Below, one piece after another: positions 44,101-56,170 of a stretch of DNA of 64,000 nucleotides. A program made the position numbers and the translations under genes. This DNA is from Stictocephala bisonia (lineage: Eukaryota; Arthropoda; Insecta; Hemiptera; Membracidae): assembly GCA_035578905.1 (NCBI GenBank), contig JAQJVL010000083.1:2024546-2088545 (forward strand), in the 5' to 3' direction. The notes beneath the pieces were generated by a model. It did not search any database and was not told the DNA's origin. It saw only the letters and a list, made by a program, of their open reading frames with translations. Within the stretch, counting starts at the first letter, position 1, and each line of letters starts with the position of its first letter.

Positions 44101-46939
44101 TTGCATATAGATTATATTTATGGTTTAATTATTGTTGAAAGTAAATTACGGAAGTTGGGGAAACTTCCGAAAAATCAATCCTGGTTGGTAAATTCAAGAA
44201 AAATGATAATTTAAATTGTTATTGAAAATAGTTGATAAAGGGTTTTTTGGGTCCTTGATCGTAATTTTAGCTACATCAAAATATAAAAGATTTGCGAGTG
44301 GAAAATCTTGGATTTCCAACATGTTTCACTACTGCTAAGAAAAAAGTTTTACAAAAAACATGTAAACATCAAAACATCTATAATATACTTGTTGACCATT
44401 ATAAATTGTCAAAATTGTAAATATGATATCAGATTTGTATCTACCAATTTTAAAATAGTAATTTTAAAACGGAAAATAATAAATTAGGTTTTTAAAAAAT
44501 GAATAGTTTCAAATTGTTTACTAATCTTGTACTGTAATGTTAAGATAAAACGCTTCTCATCAATAACTTTTTTTCTGTTTGGATATTTTAAAGTATAAGT
44601 TCTCATTAGAAAGGTAAATTTATACTTAATAAATAAAGCAAATACCACTTTCAATTAAATTAAAACTTTTGATATATTTGAGGTTAAATCATACAATTTT
44701 AGGAGAAAAAACCCAAATAAATAAATTATAATATATAAATCCTTTTATAGGGACATCAAATTTTAAAATAAAGGAACATTTTGGGTAAGTCACCACTACA
44801 AGTTTAGTCACTTGTAATAAACTTTCTTTGAAAATTGCCTATTTTTCCACTATTAATCAAATTAGGAAATTCGTTTTTGAAAAACACAAATTGTACGATT
44901 AACAAAGTGTGACCATGTTTTTAATATTAGTCCAAAACCGCCAACAAGTTTTTAGCATGTTTATAGATATATATGATATTACTTTTTAATATTGAATTTT
45001 TTTTCAAAAACCAAAGTGCAGTTGGTAACACTTTACTATCCACAAAGTGACAATAAAGTGGATAAATAGCCAACAATTATTCAGTTAAATTTTTTGTTAA
45101 TTTTGTGTTATAAGACCCTTATTCCTGTTAAATTTTTTTATAATTATATCCTTTTCAAATTTCGTTTCAAACGTCTTTTTGTATGACTCACCATCTTCAA
45201 GATATCCACCTGAACATGCTATTATTTTTATTTGTTGACAAAAGTACCATCTTTAAAATGTTGTACTTAGCCTTAAGCTAATTGTGAAAAAATAAAAAAG
45301 AAATAAACTGAGAGCTAAAACACTTTTTTAGGTATTTAAAAAAACACTGTTAAAAAATATGAAATTTTCTAGAGGCATGTCAGTGGCAAAGCACTTTTAC
45401 AAAAGTTATTTTTTAATTTTTTTTAATAAAAAACTTTATAATCTACAAAACCACAAGAATAACCTTACCAAAATATTGTATACTAATAATAAACTCCCTT
45501 CATTTTTTATTTTAGGCTTCAAAATAACAATATAATATATTGTTGGCTAAAGTTTTTAAGATTTTTTTAAAAAATATAAAAATGTTTAATACTGACTAAG
45601 TATATTCAAGTCAAGAGGTACTTGAATTAAAGATATATTTTTTAAATTTAAAAACTTCACTCCCCAGTTCACATGGGCTTGCAAGTCTGTGCCTGAACTT
45701 TATTCAACGAGTGAAGTACCGACCTTTAGCTCAGTGGGGATTTGAAACTTGCACCTTGCCCTCCGCAGTCTGAAGCCTTAGCCACTGAGCCAACACGTCA
45801 GCATTCATTTACTAAACTGAAATATTTTTTTCAGGTTTCATTGGAAAGTCAAATTCTGTAGATTTCCTTGAGTAAATACTATTTTGAGAAAACACTCAAT
45901 ATTTCTTAACATACTAAATGGTACTTTAAGGTCACATTGAAATCTGTAAATAAGATCAGAACTTTGAACAGGTCGGGGAAAAATGTAAGACGTGAGAACA
46001 AATAAATAATGATGTCAGCTAGTGCAGTCCATCATATATGTGGCATAACATAGATCATATTTGTATTTGATGCCCAAAACTGTACTAATATTACATGTTT
46101 ATAATATATAGTTAAAATATCCTCTGACTAAAATTATAAAATACTTTTTTCCCAGTTATTGGCCAGAAGAACTTTAATATAGGAAATTGTTAAACATATT
46201 AGCCGGTGAACATATTAACATATTAGCCAGTGGCCCGGGTGGTCTAAAGCATCAGGACTTTGAGCTTGGGTTGGTTCTTCATCTAATTTAGAAAAAAAAT
46301 TAAGAATACCATTTTTTCCAATTTCGCTCCATTTAGTGTATCCATCTGTCTGTGTTTTTGTACAAAAAATCAGTAACTTAAGAATGTTTTGACTGACTTG
46401 ATATGTAGCACACTTCTTATATAATTTATTGCATAATAGTTAGATATCAGCAGATGTTAAGTGATTAAGTGACTCAGTGGTTAAGTCTTCAGACTGCAAA
46501 GACCAAAGTCCAATATCAAATTTCCAGCTGAGCTAACAGTTGGTTTAGTACTTCGCTTGTTTAATACGGGTCCATGTGACCTGCTGAATGAGGTTTTTAA
46601 AAAAATTATATAAATGTTGGTATACCTCTTTGATCTTTGTTAGTTCAAAAATAATATAATGCTTTGTGTAGTTTCAATTTAATGGTAGTGAAGGATATTT
46701 AAATATAAAACGTCGAGTAGCATAAACAAAGTATAGCTGTGGTGATAGTGGTATTCATAATGTTTTCTTCAAATTATTGCTGTATAACTATTGTTTTAAT
46801 AACTATCAAAATGTAACATATATTTTTCTTTTAGATTCCAACTCCAATTTTTGGCACATTTGAAAAACAGGAGGATGCAAACCAACAAACTAAACCTGAA
46901 AGTACCTGGTTCTCCGACGTCCTCAGCAAAATTATTTGA
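41181..46939 (+). CDS. Last two coding exons of an unrecognised protein gene, copy B
   Basis: Exons 41181-41510 and 46835-46939 have the same splice sites, phases and TGA as copy A, with AATAAA at 46965-46970. The coding sequence looks identical to copy A, so this copy is either very recent or still selected. If the upstream exons are single-copy, the two copies are alternative 3' terminal exon pairs encoding the same C-terminus with different 3' UTRs. Confidence 0.55.
41618..42494. mobile_element. Foldback MITE in intron, copy B
   Basis: Same TA-flanked inverted-repeat element as at 32376-33252, with a few substitutions (for example near 42122 and 42147). Confidence 0.9.
43091..43720. mobile_element. 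piggyBac-type MITE, copy B
   Basis: Left TTAA at 43087-43090; same ends and internal motifs as copy A. Confidence 0.5.
43721..45654. other. Intronic AT-rich sequence, copy B
   Basis: Counterpart of 34477-36411; nothing recognised. Confidence 0.4.
45655..45805 (-). repeat. tRNA-derived SINE (family 1), copy B
   Basis: Counterpart of 36412-36562 with the same A and B boxes. Confidence 0.75.
46223..46613 (+). repeat. Two tRNA-like SINE heads/bodies, copy B
   Basis: Counterpart of 36985-37375; the family 1 copy lies at about 46466-46613. Confidence 0.55.
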
Positions 46940-48649
46940 CAAATTAAAGTGTCAACCATACAGGAATAAAATGTTTCTTTAACTTTATATATGTAAAATT
47001 TATTTATTGTTTAGCTTTAGAATTAATTTGTTTAGTATTTTTATTTATTCATTTTACATAATGATTTAATTAAGTCTTATACATTATAATTAAATTTATT
47101 ATTTTATAATTTGATTATCATTATTTTCCACAAAATTATTAGCAGAATGCTAGCATATTGATATTAGATGTTGATTAAGATAGAAAATTTAAAAATATGG
47201 TAATCTTCTATATTAATCTAAAAAAAAGATATATTCTTCCAGTTTATATATCTTAGAAATGTAGCATCATAAACAAGACTTAAATAAATTTAAACAAATT
47301 ATAAGTGCATTGTAGCACCAAAAATGTGCTGATTTACATAATTCATAGATTTATTGAGTTTTATCTGATAATTATGCAATAGCAGGTCTTTATTTCACTA
47401 TCTCTTAGAAAAAAACAATGCTATTTAGATAACAAGGCTGGCTATTTTTAAACTCATATATTCATCAAAAGCATTATCTTAGGTAATAAGTTTGTCTAGC
47501 AAATTGATCCTTTAGAATTACTTTGTCTGATTTTTTTTAGACATCTTCAAAATATTCATAAAAAGTCTTATCAAGTCTATTCATATTAAAATGTAATTAA
47601 TAATAAGTCATATGATAAAGTAACATGTATATTGTCTGCAATATATTTTAAGTTTTAAATTAGTTTTAAAGAACTGCAGTTGGGCTGTGAAAAATTTATT
47701 TTTTTACTACACAGAAACTACTAATAAATATAGTTATGTGTATTAATGTTGTATATTAGAAGTGAAGATGAGATACCAATCTCAAGCATAGAAAATCCAA
47801 TAAGTTTCCAGGATTGGATATAAGATGGAGATATTAAAAAAAGCAAAATTATTCCACAATCATTGTCCATCTTTCATAGTTCCTAAAAAAATACTCAGAC
47901 AGAGAAAAAATCAACTTACGGGATAGGATGAATTATCATATTGATTTAGTACACTAAAAAACCTAATAGTTAAGTATGATTATATTTACAGTAAATAGAT
48001 TTATACCTTAACATACAACTAATTTAATGCTCTCTTCAAGATGTTGTGTAAGGTGAGGGATTACGCTCTAAAAATGAGTGTAAGGTGAGTGGAGAGCAAG
48101 GAAGCTATTTAAATTAGTTAAACACACTCTCAACAATAGACATGAGATAAAATCTGATGAATCATCTTAAAAGAAGTTATTGAGAAAATTCTTGGAAAAA
48201 TAGAACCAAAAGAAAACGCATTCATGGCACTAAGGAAAGAAGCCTATGTTTCGCAACATTCAATTAATTTTAGTAATATCTTTATACCGCTCATTAGAGA
48301 AACATTTGGAAAAATATCAATAATTCAAAATCTTGTTTTTAAATTTTATCTACTTGTCCATTTATGTTGATATTTACATATTACATTTTTTTTAACATTT
48401 AACATTACATTTTTACAAAATGTAAAATAATATGATGGTGTAATAAGCAAATAATCAATCTAATGTTTGCAATTATTACATATGTTTTCTTTAAAACCAT
48501 CAAAATTCTACCAAGAACCAAACGAGAAAATGTTTCATAGGTTATTCAAGATCTGAAGGAGGAAACTAGTTATTCCTTAATTAATGACATTCAATTTGGA
48601 AAGTAAATAAAAGTGATAGAAAACTTGGTCAAAAGAGTTAAAGTTTGCC
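46940..48649. other. 3' flank of the copy B gene, nothing recognised
   Basis: Counterpart of 37702-39411, AT-rich. Confidence 0.4.
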
Positions 48650-49310
48650 ACCAGGCTGCAGGTGACTTGGGAACAAGAGTTGTGGATTGTAGGCGATAGG
48701 TTCTATGCTCTGTCTTCTTAATACTGACATGGCTTCTGCTCAATGGTTGCTGTCAGTACTGATTATGTTGTATATAACCCAATGCTATCAGCATGGACTT
48801 TACTAGAGAAGTCTGTGTTTGTTGGATGGTAGTGGCCTGATTTTGTGTACGGGAAACAGTTGAGTATCAGGCTTGTCCATTAAATGAAAATCAGACCAAT
48901 ATCAAATCAATTAAATCTTTATTCAAAGATAGTACAAATAAGTCTGCACAAAGAATATTGTCATAAATAGCTAAAAACTATAATATAATCCTATAACAAC
49001 TAGATATAGTGCCCAGAGACATTCACGGTACTTTTTCTTAAATAATTATTGTTTAGTGAAATTTTCATTTATGATATAGAATGTTTTTCTAATTAGAAAG
49101 GCTTTCAGTTCTTTTTTAAATTTGATGTCATTTTTATATTTTTTATGTAACCTGGCAAAATATTGAGGAACTTAGCACCCATATATTAAAATTCTAATAC
49201 TCCATGGTTCGGATTCCACATAAGGCTGTAGGTCCCTTATTTACTCTGGCTATTGGGCTAGTAATAAATGGCCCTTTCTGAGTGTAAGTCGAACTCACTC
49301 AGAAAGTTCG
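48650..49310 (+). repeat. SINE-like family 2 with nested LINE fragment, copy B
   Basis: Same structure as 39412-40070. The LINE end lies at about 48899-49192 with its stop codon complement at 49046. It retains a GTAAGTCGAACTCA segment of the SINE-like family that copy A has lost. Confidence 0.65.
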
Positions 49311-50006
49311 ACACTAAGAAAAATATTCTTGGGTGGGCACTATCAGACTGCATCATAAATACTTTTAAGTATGTATGTTATTTTGTTAATTTGGTATTGA
49401 AATAAATGTTGTCTTCATAATTAAAATCCAGAGTTCTTACTGTAACACCACCCTTCATTTCTGTCAAGAAGATATTTCAAAGGATTTGTACAATTACAGT
49501 AAATAACATGTAGGCCTATATGTATTTAAACTTAAAATAAAGAAAACCTGAATCTCTAAACTTGTATTAGTATATAATTGTGAATATTAATGTATCAGAA
49601 ACGATGGAGCATCAGAATATTCACCTGAACATTAATCAATTGAATGAAGCACAAAACAAAAAGACATTAAACAATAGACACAATTTTTATTCCTCCTGGA
49701 AAATTTATTAATTCTTGTAGATATCAACAGAGTTTGAATTGTCACCGGTAGATGGTAAAAATGGGTCAGTGACATTGCTCACTATTTTCCATAGTACTTA
49801 AGCTTTTTTTATAGGCAAATATTCCATGATGATTTCCCTATGTTCCCATAGACATTAGTTGTATTTACACCAATAAACTAAAAGCGCAAGATCGAACCGC
49901 CATTGAACACTTCCTTAGCACACATCCACCCCACATTACGCATAGCACTCCATTCCTGATTCAACTTAACTCAGTTCATAATAAAACATAATTTCCGGAA
50001 TTCCGG

Positions 50007-50710
50007 CATAAACTCCTTTTAGATTGGCGACATCACTGTACATAGGCCAAGTTGCTGAATTTGAACTTCAGAGATGATTGTTGAAACTGATGTTTGCAGT
50101 AAACCTACAATTAACAGTAATACCACTTACCTTAGAGACAAGAAGACTGTCTGCTCATGAGTCCCATGAATTCGGTTTTCCTGTTTGGTAAAATTAGTTC
50201 AATTTTCACAGGTAACATTAGCGGCTCCCTCTCCAGAACATGCTGAAATTACCCTTAGATAGCAGCACATGTGCATTGAGAGTTTATCGTTTCTACAGTC
50301 AATGGTCAGCTGTTACCTCAACACCAAATGTTACCCCTACCCTACCCAACAAGGCCTGAAAACCCTGGAAAAATATAACTAACTTATAAATAACTACCAA
50401 AAGAAAGATTATGCAACCAACCTTATCAAAACTCGGATCCATTTAGCCCAGTCCCAGAACCTAACTTAAACTGAAAATAATTCATAAACAACCATATGCC
50501 GAATATGACTTCATAAAAGCCTCCTCTCATAACCAAAGTCTTCTATAAAAATCTTCAAACTTCACAGGTATTTTAAACTTTTATAATATTCAAATTTCAC
50601 TTTCTAGCATGTCAAAACCCTCCTTAGTACTAGTTATGTAATCCTAACAATCGTAACAGCTAATGAGCTAAGAATGTAATCGTGCGAAAATCTCTCCTAT
50701 TCATCTTCTA
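50007..50710. other. Right flank of the duplication; candidate minus-strand donor
   Basis: On the minus strand a near-consensus donor, TCTAAG|GTAAGTGG, lies at about 50145/50138. It is preceded by up to 60 bases open in one frame but without a recognisable product. A 5' UTR exon of a minus-strand gene is possible. No other feature was seen. Confidence 0.25.
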
Positions 50711-50894
50711 ACCACTTAATTACCTGTTCCATGACCTCACAAACTGACAGGAAAACCCATAGTGTATTGACCAACCCGCCCTCCCATACACGTACAGTGT
50801 ATTGACCCACCCACCCTCCCATACATGTACAGTAAAGTGGTAAATACCACTTAATTACCTGTTCCATGACCTCACAAACTGACAGGAAAACCCA
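50711..50894. repeat. 49-bp direct repeats flanking a two-unit minisatellite
   Basis: ACCACTTAATTACCTGTTCC and the following ~29 bases, through GACAGGAAAACCCA, occur at 50711-50759 and again at 50846-50894. Between them lie two reverse-orientation units of the 36-bp minisatellite (GTGTATTGACC, CACCC, GCCCTCCCATACACGTACA). Confidence 0.8.
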
Positions 50895-51567
50895 CTTCCG
50901 ACTTCTAAGAGGGTGGGCCTATACCACAGCACGTCTATTGGGGGGGGGGCCTAAACACTTTACATATTAGCAACAAGCTTGTACTTAATTCCATTCCAAT
51001 CCAATCAGCAGTCTATTTGAAATTACATGAAAAAAGGCTTTAATGGACAAAGTGTACAAAAATTCTTATTATTAGAAAATGACACAGACTTTAACAATTG
51101 TTTTTTGATGAAGGTCAAGCAATATTTGTATGACAATGCATTTTATACTTTTAATGACTTTTTCAACAGTAGTGCTAAGTTAGTTTAAGCTTTGAGATGA
51201 CATTGTACTTGTATTCATCATCAATGTATGACTATTCTCTATGTACATACTTGTATGTTTATGGAGAAATAAAACTCTTATTATTACTCCATAATAATAA
51301 TCTTGTGCATATAGTATGATAGCTTAGTAATAAGCTATCTTTTTTATCAAATATATATTTAAAAAAACTAGTTTTAAGTTCAATAGTCAATCAATCATTA
51401 TTATTGGGCACAGTCGTCTCGTCTTCAATAAAAGGGTGAAGTTCCGTATCCATCAAACACTTGAGTTGGATTTTTATAAATTATTGACGTTATAAGAATA
51501 GTTATGTATAACTATATACATATAGTTATTTGGTTAATGAATGCTATTACTTTTTTGTCATTTGTCA
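50895..51567. other. Nothing recognised
   Basis: A (G)10 run lies at 50940-50949, preceded by ACCACAGCACGTCTATTGG, a possible single minisatellite unit. Otherwise AT-rich. Confidence 0.35.
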
Positions 51568-52015
51568 GTCGGCACTGGTGGTGCAGTGCTGTAACCCAGA
51601 TACTTGGCGACAAAGTGTTTGGGAGATTGTAGGCGATAGGATGGATGCTCGGTCCTCTTAATACCGACATGGCGTCCGCTCAATGGTTGCTATCGGCGTG
51701 GACACTACTAGAGAAGTCTGGGGTGTCCATGTTGGGTGGTAATCATTGTGCGGATGTTGTGTGGGGGACATAACTGAGTATCAGGCTTGTCAATTAGCTG
51801 AAAATCAGACCAGCACTATGTGGTTCGGATTCCACGTAAAGCTGTAGGGCCCTTAGTTGCCCTGGCTGTTGGTCTATTAATAAATTGCTCTTTCTGAGGA
51901 ACAGTTGAACTCAGTTAGTAACCAGACTACACTCATCCACACTCATCCTACACTCATATAATCATTCATATTCGCCTTAAAATACAAACAACGTTGTGTC
52001 GGCGTCTCATATGTA
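51568..52015 (+). repeat. SINE-like family 2, best full-length copy
   Basis: Runs from GTCGGCACTGGTGGTGCAG to TGTGTCGGCGTCTCATATG. Internal landmarks are TGGTGCAGTGC (A-box-like, near the 5' end), TGGGGTGTCCATGTTGGGTG and TGGTTCGGATTCCACG (B-box-like, about 250 bp in). The 5' end and simple-repeat 3' tails are consistent between copies, which suggests retroposition. The unusually wide box spacing means a SINE is not proven. It could instead be the 3' end of a longer element. Confidence 0.75.
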
Positions 52016-53424
52016 AGTAAGAATGGCGAGGTTAGGACTATCAAGTCCTCTCTTTCATCTTACCAACAATTTTAATTCTATTTGGTGTATTCTAAATGGT
52101 GTGCATTTAAAAATACAAATTTTTAAAAATTTCTAAAATATCTGCTTACTAAAACAATTTAGTAAGTTAAGTATATAAAATGCATAAACATATAGCATTT
52201 TTCATGAATGTTTATGGTTCATGTGATTAAATTAATTTATTCTTGTTGACAGTGGATCTACATTTTGATTTACAAAGTGATATAGTTTACAATTAATTTT
52301 TCAAGCATTAATATACTATAATTGTATAATATTAGTATTTTATTGTGTTCATATACTAGTAAAAATCTCGCAGATAATCCAACTTTTTTACTTACGACCA
52401 TACTGCTGGTCCAAATGATGAGAGAATAGCGAAGTTCCACTGTAATCAGATATTTTAGAATTTTTTCATTTTAGAATAATGCAATTAGCATTCAAATGGA
52501 TTACAAAATTCCATAACCCACCTAATCTCATCATCAAGAAGATTTTAAATTCTTCACTCGACCATCAACATACTTCTATATATGCAGGCTGTGAGTAAGA
52601 CTTATATTCAGAAAACATCCTCTTCCTACCACCTACCCAAAGATAATTGCATCTCAGTCTCCTAAGATCTGTATATGTCTAGATTTGTCTTTATTAAACT
52701 ATCTTCTCAGGTAATTTTTCTAATGCCCCATCACTCTCCTATATCCTAGGCCCAGTTATCTAATCTTCTGTATAGTTACATAATGAAAAATTACAATGAT
52801 ATCCTAAATTTTAAAATATAGTTACATGAAAGGTACATACAAGATACAAACAAATAATAAATACTTAAGATTTTATTATTTTCATTCATCAATAAACATA
52901 GTGCTCCAAATCATTATGTACAACAGTTTTACAAAATAAGTTAAAATAGTTCACCTAAATACATTGCTATATTTACTGTTTACTTCTTAAACTAGATACC
53001 TTACTTACACAATGATTTCACTAAATACAATTTAAATATATGAATACGTACTTAACAGATTTATATTCATATATTTATTTTATAAAAAATAACATATTCA
53101 TAAAAGTACAGTTAGTTATTGATTACAATAATGTCACAAATCAAAATGATTCATAAAACACACAATCATGAATCTAGGAAACATAAAGGTATGAATTAAG
53201 AATACGTGGTCATCTAATCTTGCCAAGGTACAAGTACCCATTCACTCATCAAGTGATATTGTAGCTTACTTCTAGATAAGTTATAAAATGATATTTTTAT
53301 TTAGACAAAGCGTGCTAAAACAAAAGCTGAATTGGAAATAAAAGCATATTTAGAACTTTATATGTTAAATTTTTCATTGACAATATATTAATTATAAATA
53401 CTGAGAAAACCAATTTTATTTCTT
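52016..53424. other. AT-rich, nothing recognised
   Basis: No supported ORF or repeat between the SINE-like copy and the piggyBac element. Confidence 0.4.
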
Positions 53425-53428
53425 TTAA

Positions 53429-56123
53429 CCCTCTAGCACACACGCTGGGGTCGATTCCACCCACACGGTATGTTTTTTATCTAGCCGACCGCGAAAATAT
53501 TTTGCGTCTAACTTAAAACTCTACATACCCTCCTGTCACACCCCTCCTACTCCTCAGCCAAGGTCAACCAGTTTTTGTTTTTACTCCCTGCACTCTAGTA
53601 GCTCAGTTTTAGTGTCTTGGGTGTTATCAACCCCACGCATGTGCCTACACTCTACAGTGTATGTGAGCATTGATTCAAGTATTTGCCTTATCTTTTCATC
53701 AATGTGTAGTTTTAGCTTGTTTGTTTGTAAATATTCTCCTGACTGTTTTATGTACAGTAATCTATAATTGTTTCAATAATAATTAAGTGTCATTTTTTTT
53801 TTTTAAATGAATAATTTTGAACGGGAAGAAGAACAGATAAGATATTTCTTTGATAGCGTTAGCAGTGAAAGTGACAGCGATAATGAAGTTGGAGACAGCA
53901 GTGGTGATGAAGAGGACCATGTTTCTGCCAGTGAGCATGAAACAGACTTGGAGGAAGAAGCAGAGAGTGGAACTGAAGGTGATAGTGACGACACTTTTGG
54001 AGAGGATGAAATGCCGTTATCCAGAAGACTAGACGTATTTTTCGGAAAGAATGGGACTCAATGGAAGAAGAATCCACCTACACAGAATGTAACGACAAGG
54101 TCAGTAAACATCATATCCCATTTGCCAGGGGTAAAGCAAGCTGCTAAAAGTGCCAAGACTCCAATTGACGCTTTTTCATTATTTTTTTGATGATTTGTTA
54201 TTGGATGATATAACAACTTGTAAAAACATCTACATTCGATCCATTGCTCATAATTTTGCAGAAATCCGCGATGCTAATCTTACCAATAGAGATTAAGTAA
54301 GAGATTTATTTGGGTTGATGTATTTTGCAGGTGTGATGAGATCTAACCACCTCAACACAAAAGATCTCTGGAACAACGATGGTAGTGGAATCGAAATCTT
54401 TCCCGCAACTATGGGTATAAATAGGTTTCACTTTTTACTTAGATGCCTCAGATTTGACAACACAAACACTCGTCAAGAGAGGAGGAGTGTTGACAAGCTG
54501 GCTCCCTTACGACACATCTTTGAGGCTATTGTGTCCAACTTTCAGAACGCACCAACCCCTTCGTAGTACATGACTACTGATGAAAAACTTTAACATTTCA
54601 GAGGATAATGTCCTTTTCAGAGGATATTAAAAACAAACCCGCTAAGTATGGGATAAAGATTTTTGGTTTAGCAGATTAACGTTTATTTTACATTTATAAT
54701 TTAGAAGTGTATTGTGGGAAGCAGCCAGATGGGCCATATCAAGTATCGAATGCCGGTTCAGATGTTGTCAAACGACTAGTTGCCCCTTTATCAGGTTCTA
54801 AGCAAAACATATTTTGTGATAACTGGTTCATGAGTGTACCTTTGGCTTTGGACTTATTGAAGGATCATGAACTAACTATAACAGGAACTTTGCGTAAAAA
54901 TAAAAGGGAACTTCCAGCGGAATTCGTAAAAAAAAATAAGAGAGCGAAACTCAAGTCTGTTTGGTTTTTCTAAGGATATGACTATTGTTTCATATGCTTC
55001 CAAGCCAAACTCAGTTGTTATGCTTGGCTCAACCATGCACCATGACAATAAAATTGATGATTCAACGGGTGACCAAAAAAAAACCGGAAATAATCACAGA
55101 TTATAACATGAACAAGGGAGGAATAGACGTAGTTGATAAGATGTCTGGAGAGTACACTGTCTCAAGAAAATGCAAGCGCTGGCCTTTGACCGTATTCTTT
55201 GGTCTAATGGACATAACGGCCATCAATGCACTTATAATCTACAGACAAAACATGTTCAATGAAACTCCAATATTAAGATGTTTTTTTTGAAGCAATTATC
55301 ATTGGAACTAACGAAACCACATTTACTATCAAGGTGCGCTATCGAAGATCTACCCATTCACATAAAGGAAAAAATAAAAAGAATAAGTGGCATTCAAGAA
55401 GAGCCCCAGAGAAAAAGACAGAGAAGAGATTCAGGTAGATGTGATGATTGTCCTTGTGGTAAGGACAGGAAGACAAAAACATCATGCAGCAACTGCAACA
55501 AGCTACTCTGCAAGGAGCACAGCCACGTCTACTGCGGTGAGTGCACGACGGAGTAGTGACGTCATCCTGCCATTGGGATTGACCTTCACCATAGACAGCT
55601 GCTCTGAAGACTGGTATAATAGTTGTGAAACCCTCAGAAACTTTTAAATATCTAATTTAATCACTTATCATGTAAAAAATAAAGGACTTTATTTGTTATT
55701 TACAAACTTAGTTTCATTTTACTTTTAAAAAAATTTTCATATTTGTATTACTATTTACTCAAAATAACATTGAAATAACATGTATTTTTTTTCAAATATA
55801 ATTGTTTTTTGTTTAGTTATCTTTTAAAAAATTATCACTAGACCACTAAAAATTAAAATTTTCATTGAAATTATAATCAAAATTTAACATAACACATTTT
55901 TTGACAAAATAATCTATATAATTTAAAAAAACTGTTTAATTTAAAAAAAATAGTTTTTATATTTTTTAATATATTATTTAAATTAAGTAAGGTGTACTAA
56001 ATGCTTTAATTACTCACGTTTTCAGAAAAAAGATACTAGGTGTGTTATCTTAAAAATAAATTGCGGTGTAATCTACCCCACGCGTGTATCTATGTCCCAA
56101 AAATTAGCGTGTGTGCCTGAGGG
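53429..56123 (+). mobile_element. piggyBac-like DNA transposon, 2.7 kb, inactive
   Basis: TTAA target sites flank both ends (53425-53428 and 56124-56127). The terminal inverted repeats are CCCTCTAGCACACACGCT on the left and, in complement on the right, CCCTCAGGCACACACGCT, matching at 16 of 18. Subterminal copies of a CAACCCCACGCATGTGCCTA-like motif at about 53629 echo CTACCCCACGCGTGTATC near 56075. The element is complete end to end but carries a broken transposase. Confidence 0.93.
53807..55556 (+). pseudogene. piggyBac transposase, frameshifted with in-frame stops
   Basis: The N-terminus is intact for 127 codons from ATG 53807. It is acidic (SESDSDNEVGDSSGDEEDH), as usual for the family, and ends with TPIDAFSLFF before a one-base shift near 54185. 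The next frame holds AHNFAEIRD, then LMYFAGVMRSNH and RCLRFDN, an in-frame TAG at 54564, and TTDEKL with the first catalytic Asp codon at 54579. Further stops follow. FCDNWFMSVPLALDLL (second Asp) and YNMNKGGIDVVDKM (third Asp) occur in later open segments. The C-terminus keeps the cysteine-rich zinc-binding tail (CDDCPCGKDRKTKTSC, then CNKLLCKEH and CGECT), ending at TAG 55554. All three Asp contexts survive but at least three stops and two frameshifts kill the gene. Confidence 0.93.
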
Positions 56124-56127
56124 TTAA

Positions 56128-56170
56128 TACAAAGCAAAACAGAAAATACTTAACCCTCAGTATTTTTATA
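56128..56170. other. Short spacer right of piggyBac
   Basis: Links the piggyBac element to the LINE fragment beginning at 56171. Confidence 0.4.

Larger units (their letters stand above)
40768..49995 (+). repeat. 9.2-kb tandem duplication, copy B
   Basis: Direct copy of 31526-40757. Notable indels include loss of one A at about 45875, loss of four bases at about 46106, a 9-base loss near 49840, and a 12-base segment near 49285 that copy A lacks. The right breakpoint falls at or just inside a perfect palindrome CCGGAATTCCGG (49995-50006). Confidence 0.97.

Noticed and set aside
53803..54077. Serine-rich and His-rich ORFs antisense to the piggyBac N-terminus, and a second plus-strand frame at 53850
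   Set aside because: Shadows of the acidic Ser/Asp/Glu-rich transposase N-terminus.
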